A DNA stretch of 64,000 nucleotides, taken from positions 2,852,001-2,916,000 of the forward strand of contig OZ017750.1 in assembly GCA_963969365.1 (NCBI GenBank), written 5' to 3'. Of this stretch, positions 22,301-33,400 are shown one piece after another. Made by a program: the position numbers and the translations under genes. The stretch comes from Asterochloris sp. CNOR1 (lineage: Eukaryota; Chlorophyta; Trebouxiophyceae; Trebouxiales; Trebouxiaceae). The number at the start of each line of letters is the position of its first letter. Within the stretch, counting starts at the first letter, position 1. The notes under the pieces are model-generated. The model saw nothing but the letters and a program-made list of their open reading frames with translations. It was not told the origin of the DNA and made no database searches.

Positions 22301-25300
22301 CAAGGGCCGGCAGGGCTGGGACAGCGCAGCAGGTGAAGCATCGTCCATGTGGACAAGCCATGCAGGGTGCTGCACCCGAGGTGCAACAGCCTTGGTAGTG
22401 AAGGCCTCCTATGCACAGCACTCTAGCTGGAGTTGTGGCCCATATATGATGACTGGCCATGGACAAGTGGAGCAAAATCTCTATCTACATGCAGGGCAAG
22501 GTGCCGCTTTCCTTCTGCAACACCAGAGCCAGGCTGCCCAGATCTCAGCAGCTGGCCCACAGCTCAGCAGGGGAAACCCAGTGCACACAGGGACTGTGCA
22601 GGGTGCAGCACCCTGTACGCACCTCGTCTGTGTGGAGGTGCCTGCTGAGATGCTGCGACAGGAGACCGGTGAAGCAGTTGCAGGCTGCCCAGGGGCCAAG
22701 GCTGCAGGGGCACTTCAGTCAGGACAAAAAGTTGTATTGTATTGTGCAGGGTCTCAAAGGAGGTTTGCCAAGCCTTACGTGAAACAGAAGGCTTGCTGAC
22801 ATGTGCAGGTGGCCAGGGACCACAGGAGGCATGCGGTGACGCTGCCGCGGCGCCTCAACACATGATGCTGTGCTGTGCAGGGGGACAGGTGCCTAAGGAG
22901 GTGCAGGCCGCACGGCGGCTGCTGCAGAGGTGGCTGGTGGAGGCTGATGCTGACACAGCTGAGGTGCAGGGGAGGCTGCTGGCTGTGGAGGGGCAGGTGG
23001 AGCTCAGCCTGGGGCGGCGATACAAGGTGGGTGCATGAGAGCATTCAAACAGCCTTGGCACTTGCAACAAGGCTGACGTGGCCCCACTGCCCACTTGTAC
23101 AACTCAGCACTGCACGTGCTTCAGAGGTTCAGCATGCTGACCAATTCAGCTTGCCAATATGGCACCACTGAAGGCTGCCATGTGGAGACAGCATCAGCTG
23201 CATTCGTGGGCATCATCTTGCTGTGCAGGCGCTGAGGGTAGCTGCCCAGGCTGTGCACACCTGCCCCTGGGCTGCATCTCTGTGGGGAACAGCTGCAGCC
23301 AGGGCCATGGACCACTCTCCCAGGCACGCTCCAGCTGCAGCGCGCATCTGCCGCCAGCCTGCGCTGAGCGGCCTGCACAGGGCAGCCCGCAGCTACAGCA
23401 GCCACCTGCATGCCGACAGGCTCCCCCCTGAGACTATCAGGCAGGCACAGCACGTGCGCGCTGCTGGCTTTGTGGCGCAGGCATATCCTCAAGCGGCCAG
23501 GACAGCTGCCGCAGACTTCAAGGCGAGCCTGCAGGGATGCGCAGCCCCGCTGGCCTGCGTCTCGCGCTTGCCACTCATGCTGTCGCGCCTGCTGTCGCAC
23601 CTTGCGCCCATCTGCGTCACGCACTCATTCAAGGAGATGCTGGCTGCTGCATGTCGTCCTCAGGCATAACGCTGCATGCCTCAGGCAGGACATTGCATAT
23701 AATTCTCTGCACACTGCTGACCATTGGTGCTGTTGGCTGAAGACAGTCCACACCCCTGGCAACCCCTTGCTGCTGCTGTCGCATGTGGCAAGCGCTGCAC
23801 CATGTCCCACTTCCAGAAGCATGACACCATGCAATCCTGCCTGGATGCAGGCGGCCGTGCAGTGGGCCCACGCGGAGCCCTGGAGCCCCGCAGCCTCCCT
23901 CATGGCTGCCCTGGTGGCCGTCCACCGCGCTGGTGTTCTGGGCACTGCAGCAGCGTACCGCGCCGCTGCAGAGCTGTGTCGTCGCGCTGTCTCGCTGCAC
24001 AGGGCTGCTGCTAGGCACCACAGCCCTGCAGGTGGCGGGCTGGCCAGCGGCCAGCCTGGGACCTTTAGGGCCAGTAGCTTGGCTGCCGTTAGTGATGCCG
24101 AGCAGCTGCCGGGGCTGCAGGTAAAGCATCCACTGGTGCAGCTGCAGTGCGGCCTCAGCGAGTGCCTGCTGCACTCCCACCTGGAGGGCTGCACAGCGCA
24201 GGCTCTGAAGGCAGCAGAGGCAGCCGTTCAGCTGGCAGGCTCGGAGCGCCAGCCGGCAGCCTGGGCACACCACCAGATTGGGAGGTGAGCCAAGATCACG
24301 AATTTTCAGGCTTGAGCAGCAGACGGCATGCACTACAAAGCCGATTGCAGTGCCGGCGAGGCCTGCCCGGGAATGCGATTGAGCAGCAGAAAAACAGGTG
24401 TCGCGCAGTGCGGCAATGGTCCGCATCATAGCTGTGTGTGGTCAAACAGTCCTTGGCCTGTCCAGCAGGGCTGGCCCCGGACAGGGCCCGCTCCGCAGAG
24501 TCCTTTCAGCAACCAGCGAGCACCTTAACAGAAACTGATGTTGCAGGTGCCACGCACATGCTGGACGTGTGGAGCAGGCCGCAGCTGCGCACCAGCAGGC
24601 CCTCGCTGCAGACCTCAGCTGGGTGCCTGCTGCTATTGCGCTGGCACAGGCGCTGAGCAGCCTGAACCAGCCGGAGCAGGCTGTGGGCGTCCTCCAGCAG
24701 GCTCAGCAGCAGCTGTCAGGCAGGCAGCTCGAGGCAGGTGCACTGCAGTTCGTGGACATTCAGGTGAGCCAGAATGCAGACCTCTAGAGCAGCATAGGGC
24801 TTTCCAAGACCCGCAGGCAGACTTGGGGCACTGTGATGTACGACGGCTTGGTCAGGGCATCGCCCGTGGTGAATGGAATGCAGCAGCCGATGAAACGACG
24901 GGCGATCCAACTTGTAACGCCTGGAGTCTGACTGCACCCGAGTGGTGCACAGGCATGCCTGCAAATGCATTGTGGGCTCTGTGTCAGTCTGCAGACTGCA
25001 ACAGGGCCTTGCTGTAGACCTTGGTGGCGGGGGCACTCAGATCACAATGCATTTGCAGGCCAGCCCTGCCTTCAAGGTGATGTGTGCCCGTGAGCGGATT
25101 CTACTTGGCTGCTGTGCAGGGAGCTGAGCAGCTGCTGCTGCTGGAGCAGGCCCGCACCCTGCAGGGCACCGGGCACGCGGGAGGGGCGCGCACCGCTGCT
25201 GAGGCGGCCGCGTCTCTGGCTCAGCAATCTGGCGGGGCAATGCAGGGGCATATTGTTGCTGCACAGGTGGGGCGCCCAAGATTAATTGGCAGCACTCAGG

Positions 25301-26251
25301 CATGTCCAGCCTGTGGGGTGCTCCCAGCCACCACGCCTGTTAGCAGCGGAAGAACACTGGCACGGCTGTCTCAGCGGCCTCAGAAAGCCTGCCCCTGCTG
25401 ACCCCTTGGCAACAGTTTCCTTGACAGTTGAGAGCATTTGCCTGCCATGGCTTTGAGGTGGTGTGCTGGCGTCCAGCATGCGGGCACGCTCCTCTGCCGG
25501 CGTGCTGCAGGTCGTCCTGGGCCTGCCAGTGTTGCAGGCGTCCCAGACATGCGCACCACACTGCTGCTGTGCTGTGCTGCGCTTCGTCCTGGGTCTGGTG
25601 CTGTTGCACATGGCCCCGGTGCCTGCTGAGGGGTGCAGCAACCTGCTGTTGCGCTGCAGGTTGTCCTGGGCCTGGTCCTGCTGCAAGCGTCCCAGGAGCC
25701 GGCTGAGGGTCGCACCAAGCTGCTGGGAAAGGCATGGCGCAGCCTGTCAGCAGCCTGCTTGCTGCAAAGCCAGGCAGCCAACTCTGGCGGGGCCCAGGCT
25801 CTGGCTGCTGCCCTGCTGGCCCAGGCTGAGGCTGCCGGCAATTTGAGGCGCAAGGAGGAGCGGGTGGCTCACCACATCTCTCAGGTGCAGACGGTGCATG
25901 CCCCCCGCCTCTATTGTGCCGTTGGCTTGAGCAGCAGCTCCGCTGTCGGTGGCCCCCTCTGCCGCTTCATGAGGTCGCTCACTTGCAACCTCTGGCCTAC
26001 CTGTATGCAAGTTGTGTCTGAAGTGTTGTCAATGCCGTCCCTGACTGTGGTGCCTTGCCCATGCTGGGCTATTGAGGCTGCATATGCTGCTGCAGGCGTT
26101 TGAGTGGTGGGCTGGGCCACTACCTGCAGCCTTGTACCTGCTGGCTGCTGCTCATCAGATTGCTGCTGAGCGAGCATCGCAGCCCTTGGCGCGTGCGGTG
26201 CACACAGCACCTCAGCTCAAAGAGACTTGGCATTACTTGGCAGCGCAGTGA
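13381..26251 (+). CDS. SKI3: Tetratricopeptide-repeat protein, SKI3/TTC37-like subunit of the Ski complex
   Basis: About 26 exons. Phase-consistent ones are 13381-13502, 13584-13752, 13929-14111, 14417-14559, 15176-15319, 15548-15809, 16071-16297, 16455-16666, 16994-17091, 17553-17812, 18109-18319, 18589-18778, 19269-19468, 19876-20145, 20628-20900, 21225-21380, 21724-21842, 22074-22332, 22881-23026, 23851-24284, 24547-24763, 25120-25266, 25660-25884 and 26096-26251. Less certain are an exon ending at 15023 (start near 14650) and one starting at 23229 (end near 23640). The product is about 1,850 residues of TPR-like helical pairs, e.g. GKVQYKLGHHEASQDAYQHA near the N-terminus and TWAALGRLYLVSGEPGLADRC in the middle. 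SKI3 scaffolds the SKI2 helicase and SKI8 and threads mRNA into the cytoplasmic exosome. The call rests on N-terminal TPR onset, length and TPR distribution; another giant TPR scaffold is possible. Confidence 0.65.
18881..18928 (+). repeat. Intronic copy of exon end plus 5' splice site (SKI3-like)
   Basis: About 40 of 47 bases match 18738-18786, which is the end of exon 18589-18778 with its donor. Both contain CTGCAGAG followed by GTG. The copy sits about 143 bp downstream and has its own intact-looking donor, so splicing from it would lengthen the exon. Confidence 0.85.
19735..19815 (+). repeat. Chimeric intronic copy joining the end of one exon to the middle of the next
   Basis: The first part matches the end of exon 19269-19468 (CGCAGCACAG..GCAGAGGCT..TCACAG). 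It is followed directly by a match to the interior of the next exon (about 19952-20006: GTACGCCCTGG..CTCCCTGCAGCT). The two sources are about 480 bp apart. The copy is in the intron between those exons. Confidence 0.75.
20298..20348 (+). repeat. Intronic copy of exon end plus 5' splice site (SKI3-like)
   Basis: It resembles 20094-20152, the end of exon 19876-20145 with its GTGCGC donor. GCCACCTG, GAGGCCA and GGTGCGCT are kept, with an internal gap. The copy lies about 200 bp into the following intron. Confidence 0.75.
21539..21634 (+). repeat. Three tandem 29-32-bp intronic repeats
   Basis: The unit gggtgccctgaattgacctc occurs twice exactly and a third time as gggcgccctggagggacctc, each followed by (a)gttgcaatg-like sequence. 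The array is in an intron of the SKI3-like gene between the exons ending 21380 and starting 21724. Confidence 0.9.
25501..25656 (+). repeat. Two intronic copies of an exon start with its 3' splice site (SKI3-like)
   Basis: The exon at 25660 begins GTTGTCCTGGGCCTGGT and encodes VVLGLVLLQASQEPAEG. Copies at about 25501-25553 and 25576-25656 read VVLGLPVLQASQ and FVLGLVLLHMAPVPAEG. The first copy also keeps an upstream CTGCAG acceptor. Confidence 0.85.
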
Positions 26252-26626
26252 TTGGCTGTACTGCCCCGTCCCCTTCACTCTGGACTGCTGAGAGTTGTAT
26301 TAAATCATGAAATGCATGCGTAGGCAAGTCAAGATCAGGGGGTTCTCTAATGCGGGGAGCAGCGACAAAAGTATGTGCAGAGCAGCAGCAAAACGCAGCT
26401 GAAAGAATGTGGCTGTGCTAGCCTACAACCAAATGCAGCGTGGCTGATGAGCAGCAAGAGGCCATCTAGCCATGGCCAGGATGCCTTGTCATTTATGGGG
26501 CTGCATCAAAAGGACTGCATGAGGCAGCTGGGAACAAGCCAGAGTATGGGACGGCTTGGATGCTTGTGGCACTGATGATGGCAAGAGCAGCAGCCTGTGG
26601 GGGGTGGCGCAGCAATTCTGCACTTT
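26252..26626. other. Convergent intergenic region
   Basis: This 375-bp stretch lies between the stop of the SKI3-like gene (plus) and the stop of the ribonucleotide reductase gene (minus), so it holds both 3' ends. I found no TGTAA signal on either strand and no coding signal. Confidence 0.6.
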
Positions 26627-29600
26627 TCAGAAGTCCTCATTGAACGAGATAGCGTGGCTACTGTTGCCGCCAGACAGCCCTGCCATGACGCCGCTCTTCT
26701 GATAGTCACCCACACGCTTCTCGAAGAAGTTGGTCTTGCCCCTGCAGCAATGAGGCAGGGGGCTCATCAGGCGGGCTGAGGACTGATGTCTTGCCATATA
26801 AGCTGGGGCTACACCGGAATGCAGAGCAGCAAAGCTGCAAAGGGACACACTGAAAGCCTGCTGACATGTGCATCAAGCAGCATGTTCCTAGTGTCTGCTG
26901 AGGCAGACAGGTGCTCAGCCCAGACTCACTGGAGGGACAGCTGCTCCATCCAAGGGAAAGGGTTGGCTGTTCTGTACTGCTTCTCTCCGCGCAGGGCCAC
27001 CAGCAGGCGGTCGGCCACAAACTCAATGTACTCCCCCATCAGGCGCCCATTCATGCCGATCAGGTCACACTGCATGCATCATGAGCATCTTGCGGTGAAG
27101 CAGTGGTAATGATGGCGCAGTGATTGTGCTCTTGGGTATCAGTGCAGGCCAATGTATCAAAAAAGACATCTGTGCTTGCTGGCTGATGTGCAACATAGGG
27201 CACAGACAAGTTCGATGGAGACTTGCGGGATGGGTGCACAGCGCGTGGCCTCCGAAAACAGCATGGTGGGCGGCCTGCTGCCGCCAGTGACAGGTGTGGC
27301 CTCTGTTTCAGCAGTGCTTCTGGTGGGCTTGGAGCCAGCATGTGTGGCCTCACTGGCAGGAGGTCCCGCACTCTGCCGCTGCTCACCAGCACGGGCAGGC
27401 CTCTGCTAGGCTTGACACCAGGGGCACATCCAGAACGGGCAACTTACCGGCAGGGCGTCGATGAGAAACTCCTTCTCAATGTCGACAGCCTCTGTGATGA
27501 TCTCTGTCAGCCTGTCGGCCTCCAGGGGGTGCTCCAGCAGCCTGCAGCAGAGACAGGCTACTTGCATGCACACAGCAGCTAACACATCTGTGGTGTCACA
27601 GATTGGAGGTCGGTGCCAGCGGTGTTTGAAGGTGGTGAGCTCCCCTCAACAGATACACGGCAGACTGGGTGCAGCACGGGTGCGCATGTCTCCATGACAG
27701 GCTGAGCAACCCACTACATGCAATCAACAGCAGGGCAGCCAGGCCAGGCGGCAGCGGAACATCAGGCCAGTGAAAACAAAGCAGCTGCCTGTGCACACTT
27801 CAACAAACTGGAATCAGCACTTGTTTGCACAGCAGGCAGGCACAGTGAAGAACTGGTGGACAGGCCCACAGGCAGCACAACACAGCACGGCCTGCCACAG
27901 GCGCGACCGGGGCCTGCAGGGGACAGCTGACAGTGGGCCCCACAGGCAGCACAGCCCAGCACCGACAGCCGCACTCACGAGTAGAGCAGGCAGGCAAAGT
28001 CGCAGTGGAGGCCCTCGTCCCGGCTGATGAGCTCGTTGCTGAAGGTCAGGCCGTGCATGAGGCCACGCTTCTTCAGCCAGAAAATGGAGCAGAAGCTGTA
28101 TGCAGGCAGCAATTGATTAAGCTTTTAACCACCAGCTTTGACGATGGGCACCCGACCTACGAGCTGGCAAGGCCATGAGATGGAGCTGGCGGCAGATGGA
28201 AGTGAGGGACAGTACAGGACCTGAACCAGGAGGAGCAGGCCGCACGCTGGCTGCCCAGCACAGGCCTGGCGCAAAAGACACGTCAGTGGCGCCTGTGTCA
28301 GTTGGTTGTGGTGGGGTGCTTTGAATGCTATGCCTGGCAGGCAAGACATCGCAGCATGGCTTTTGCATTTGTGGGGCCACAGCCCAGCCACAAGACTAAC
28401 CACAAGACTGACCACCAAGCTTGCCTGCCAGAGAAGAAGATGCCCTCCACTGCTGCGAAGGCCACAATGCGCTCTGCAAAACTCTCAGCGCTGCAGGCAT
28501 GAGGGTGTCATTGTCAGCTCTCGCAGAGCATTGCACTCTGTCAGCAGTCGTGAGCTGGCAGGCGCCATGCCCTGCAAACGCTCTGTTTGCTACACAGCAG
28601 AAGGACACCGACAATACATGACAGCCAGGTCGCTGTGCCTGCAAACCCAAGTGGCTGGCACAGCCCATTTTTGCTGGGCAGAGCCATGCACGCTGGCAGC
28701 AGGCCAAACATGGGCAGAGGGAGCCCACACAAATGCAGCGCATCAGGGTACCAGCTTGAACAAGTGACCTGGCAATCCACTTGAGCGCCCAGTCTGCCTT
28801 TCGCTTCACAGCAGGCACTGTGTCCATCGCGTGGAACAGGCGCTGCTTCTCCTGGGGGTCCTTGATGTATGTCTCCAGCAGGAGGCTGTACATCTCTGCA
28901 GCAGGGGGAGATGAGCATCGGCGAGCGCAGTCTGGGGTCATGCCGTGCAGCCCTACCGAAGGGCTGTACATCTCTGCAGCAAAGGAAGTTGGGCATGTGC
29001 AGGTGCAGCTCAGTGTCTGCGGAGCATTTCTTAGTCCTGCAAGAGTTTAACCTCATTGCAGCAGGGAAACTTTGGGTTTTGGCAGGTGGAGCTTGGGACC
29101 TGACAGACATGGCACAACGGTGGGGCGCCTCTGCAGCAGTGCAAGTGGGTTTCTTCTAGGCATGATGGAGACAGGCAAAAACAACTCCAGCAGAAGGCTG
29201 TGCGCCTCTGTCGCAGACATGCATGGGCTTTTACATGTGCAGCCACAGCTGGCACTCCTACACCCAGCAGGAGGCTGTACGCGTCTGCAAGTATGGCAAA
29301 TGAGGTTTGAGCAGGACTTGGAAGCGCATGATGGTGTGTAACGCCGTCAAAGCTGCCATGTAGCAAGCCTGTGCCAGAGGCAAGATGCAATGCACTGGCT
29401 GCTGAGGCCATGTAGCACAATGCACAGCAGGTGCACCCAAGCAGCCCCAAGTAATCCTCATGCAGCCTCACCTGAATGGATGTTCTCAATGGCAATTTGG
29501 AAGCCATAGAATGCCTTTGCCTGCAGCATGAAGTGCAAACTGCTCAGGACCACAACGCAGCACCAGGACCAGCGCCAGCCAGCATCCATATGTGGGCATG

Positions 29601-30119
29601 TCACCTCTGGAATCTGGAGCTCTCCCATAAACCTTGTGCCCAGGTTCTCCAGTACGATGCCATCTGAGGAGGCAAAAAAGGCCAGGACATGGCTGATGAA
29701 ATGCCTCTCATCGTCGTTCAAAGTCTGCCAGTCAGCGTAATCGCCTCCCAGATCTACCTCCTCAGCTGCAGAGTATCGAAAGGAGCGTTAAGAGCACATC
29801 CGTGGCTTGTGGCAGACACGTCACGCAGTCAGCGATGGTGGGCAAGCCCAAAGAGCGTGCTGTGCCCAGTGCAGGCCCCAGAGGGGCCCAGGAATGCAGG
29901 GCAGCAGATTGCAGCATCTGAGCTGCACCGCATGGCAGGCTGTGCCCATGCTGCGCTTTGCATCTGCAGCTCATCACTCTGCTGAAGCAGCTTGCCTGTC
30001 CAGAAGCTAGCCTCTGCCTTTTTGTACATCTCCCAGACTGCTCTGTATTTGATGGGAAACATGCAGAACCGGTCCGGGTTCTCCCTAAGGATGGGCTCAT
30101 CCTGGTTGCAGACCTTCAT
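26627..30119 (-). CDS. RNR2: Ribonucleoside-diphosphate reductase small (R2) subunit
   Basis: Nine exons join in phase: 30119-29996, 29765-29605, 29520-29472, 28895-28769, 28490-28425, 28095-27979, 27541-27448, 27069-26930 and 26741-26627, giving 330 residues. R2 houses the diiron centre and tyrosyl radical that start reduction of ribonucleotides to deoxyribonucleotides. All key parts are visible: [12 protein letters not shown] near the N-terminus, the Asp ligand in EEVDL, Glu and His in IENIHSE, the radical Tyr directly after it ([13 protein letters not shown]), Glu in [10 protein letters not shown], Glu and His in [10 protein letters not shown], then [11 protein letters not shown]. The tail ISFNEDF corresponds to the peptide that docks on the large subunit. 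Two introns use GC donors (29995-29994 and 28424-28423); only those junctions restore the conserved residues. The start Met follows a possible acceptor, so a short upstream exon is not excluded. Confidence 0.95.
27855..27962. repeat. Intronic tandem duplication in the RNR2 gene
   Basis: The motif GGCCCACAGGCAGCACA..CAGCAC occurs at about 27863 and, slightly changed, at about 27934. It lies in the intron preceding the exon 27541-27448. Spacing is about 70 bp. Confidence 0.75.
28958..29291 (-). repeat. Three intronic copies of the exon start that carries the radical tyrosine
   Basis: The true exon start (28895 downward, after CTGCAG) encodes (E)MYSLLLE. Degenerate copies of acceptor plus exon start lie at about 28958-28985, 29184-29218 and 29261-29291. 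They read MYSP, AHSLLLE and AYSLLLG in the matching frame. All are in the intron before the true exon. Confidence 0.85.
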
Positions 30120-30488
30120 GATGCTGAATAAAGTGAGAAACGTGATTCAGAACAGCGAGCGAAACACAGACTGGGCACAGCAAGATTGTTGTGGTCAAAG
30201 CTGTGCCTTTTCCCTAAATTTACTTGAACAGACAGGGCATGTCAATGTCAGCACCACTTTACGAGCTGCCTGGTGAGGCGACCAAGGCGACATTGTGCTT
30301 AAAGGCTGTCTGAGCTTCACTGCATCTGTTCATTGGGCACAGCACAGCCAAACCTAGGCAGAAGCAGAGCCATCTGGGGTAGCCTACAGGAGGCTGTACT
30401 GGAAATGTAAAGGTTCGCTCGGAGCGTGCAAGGGAGTTTGTGTGGGCAGGTTCAAAAATTTGGACTTCCAAGTGGTGGTGGGCAGGCA
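30120..30488. promoter_or_regulatory. Intergenic region holding the RNR2 promoter and the ICDH 3' end
   Basis: This 369-bp gap separates the stop of the ICDH gene from the RNR2 start, both minus strand. I see no clear TATA box, E2F-like site or TGTAA signal that I would call. Confidence 0.4.
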
Positions 30489-33400
30489 TCAGAGCTTACT
30501 CTGAATTTGCCTCCACTTGGGGTCAAAATCCTCCTTGATGGCGTTCATGAAGGGGATGGTTTCCAGGTACTGATCTGGCGAAACCTTGGTGGTACCCGCC
30601 ACTGCGATGGCCAGGTCCTTTGTCATCTTGCCTGCCTTGATGACAGCGATGACAGACTCCTGCAGCCAGCAGGCAGCACATGTCAGCAAGCAACCAGCCA
30701 GTCACAGCCAGCCAGGAACAACCAGAGCAGCTCTTGGCAGGGCGTCAGTCATATGTCCCTTGCTGGTGAACAGAGGGGATGCTCATAGAAGCTCTGCACA
30801 GCCTCCGGCATTGCTGTCACAACAATGCACAACAATGCACCTTGTCACACAGGAGCTCACCTCCAGAGCTGTTGTGAACTCTGCTAGCCTGCAGAGCAGA
30901 AGAGAAGTATAAAGCAGGCAGAGGCCCACTTCCCTCTGCAGACGGGCACATGCTTTTCGTCGGCTGGCAGCACTCAGCATGATGGCAGGCAGCAGGCAGA
31001 TGCAGCCAGAAGTTTATGGGCACTCTGCATGGTGGCAGGGCACCAGGCAGTGATGCCAAGCAACAGCAACCATTCAGGATCCTGATAGGCAGTAGCGGCG
31101 CAGCTTAGCGGAGCAGCACTGGTGCAAAGGCGGCTCAGCCCCACCTGTCATTGTTGTCGAGCTTGGCGCGCTGCCCCAGTCCCCGTGTCCAGGCAAAGAT
31201 GCTGGCAACTGGGTTGGTGGAGGTGGGCTTGCCCTGCTGGTGCTGGCGCCAGTGCCGCGTCACCGTCCCTGCAGCAGGTGCACGCAGCGCATTTCAGACC
31301 ACACTAGCACTGCTTTGGGCAGCTGCCTCTGCCCAGTGCAGCACCTGCACCACGCTGGCTGCTTGGCGATTGTCAAGCAGCTCAAGCCAACCCAAGAAGG
31401 AATTGCTGCCCCAAGCAACAGAACACATGAGCCTTCCACTGCTGCTAGAGCCGTCGACTGCATTTGACGGCAGGTGTAGCAGGATGGCCTATGCTGCGAC
31501 GAGAGCCACCTATGCGGCTTAGTGGTGACTTCTGCCCAAGAGAATGCAGGTGTTGCTGTTCTTGTGGTTCAGCCTGGGATCAATGGCCCTACCTGTTGCA
31601 GTGATCTGGCCCCTGCAACGCTCACCGTGTGCAGCCTCAGCCTCGACAGTCTTCCCATCTGGACACATCAACACACTGGTCATCAGCCCCAGCGAGCCGT
31701 ACCCCTGAGCCACAATGTCTGACTGCACGTCACCTGCAGCCACCTCAGTGAAGTCAGCACCCAGGACCATGCCAGCAGTGTGCAAGGCGGTGCGCCTCCT
31801 TTAGGGGCCGCAGCACTGAATGGGCCCAGCACCAGGTAAGGTGTTGCCAGAAGGGCCCAGCACCAAGTGATGTCAGCACTATGTGAGCTTGCTGGAAGGG
31901 TGCGGTGCGCGTTAAGCGCTTAGCTTCGCTTCGTGCAAGAGAAGCCGATGAGCAAAGAGCAGGAACTCACCATCATAGTTCTTGCAGGCCCACACAAAGC
32001 CACCCTCAGACTTGAGTGCCTGCAGGTGCAGGGGCCAGTTTAGCAGGCAGGCTGCTTTGCATGAGAGAGAAGACTCCTGAAGCATGCTATGCACACAGGC
32101 TGCGCGGGCGAAAAGCTGCGCCCACAGGCTGACTTGGGCGTCCAGTCAAGGTGAATGCGCCTTACAGCGCTGCCATGGGCCAGACTCTTGTGGCGTAACT
32201 GCTGAGGCCCACAGATGCTGCTTGCTTTCGAAATCATGTCATTGACACCCCCCACTCAAGGTCTGTGGCACAGATCTTGCCCACCATCACCATCATGTCG
32301 TCAGTAAGCTTGTGTTTGTGGCAAACGCTTAGCTCCATCGGGCAACCTGAGGGAATCCACAACCGCCATCGCATCAGATACATGGCAGGCCAACTTCTAG
32401 CAGCCTAGTTGCTAATATACACGTGTGATGCCCCAGAGGCCTCCAAATCACCTAATCCCTCCAAGGCTCACTGCTCTCTAGGCCATCTATGAGGCACACA
32501 GACACTGCTTGCCTGGGCCACCATGTCGTCAATGAGCCTGTGCTCATAGTAAATGCCCAGCTCCTCGAACTTGGCCTTGTACTCGGCCTCATACATCTCC
32601 GCAAAGATCTCCAGGAAGCGCCCATCGTACTGCTTCAGGATGGTGTTCTTGGTGGACATGTACAATACCCTGCGACACCAGGGCAAGAAATTCGTACCAT
32701 TACCACATTGTGGCATTGTCGTGGCGCTCCCATGGTAGGAACCGCATCACCCTGCAGCACGATGGCATGGGAGGCTATATGGCTGCACTGCGATTGTCCT
32801 GCTTCAGGAAGGTGATAAATTAGTGGACATGAACAGCACTCTGCAGGTGGTCAGGGGTTCTGATTGCGCTGGGAGTACGCTGCTGCAACACGTTGCTCTT
32901 CTTCAATCATACAGCAGGTGGCGGAATATTGTCAAGCCTCAGGGGGATAATCTGCAGAGACATGTACAGCAACTTGCACAGCAGGGCCGAAGCTGTTGCG
33001 TGAGACTTGTTGACTTTGGTGCCTTTAGAGGCACCAGTGGGAGGAGCGATTTAGACAGAGCACACCCTGCAGCAAGGCTGGGGATGCTTTGACACGTGTT
33101 GCACTGGGTGGACGTGGAGATGACAGGAGGCCGGGTGTCCACAGGATCTGAGCGGGTGCAGGCTGCTCAGGCACCCGCTGAAGGGCTAGCAGCAGCAGCA
33201 AGGCACCCTCACAGATTTGAGATGCCCACGCTTGGGGCAGGGCCAAGATTAGCAGCAAAGCAGCAATCCAACGCTGGAGCCACCAGTTTCAAGAGCGCAC
33301 ACTTCAGTGATTTGCTGCATCAGCAGACCGCAATTGCTCATGGCAGCCACAAGCTGATGGAACAACAGCAATGGGGTGGCCAGACAGCAAAGTGTGCCTG

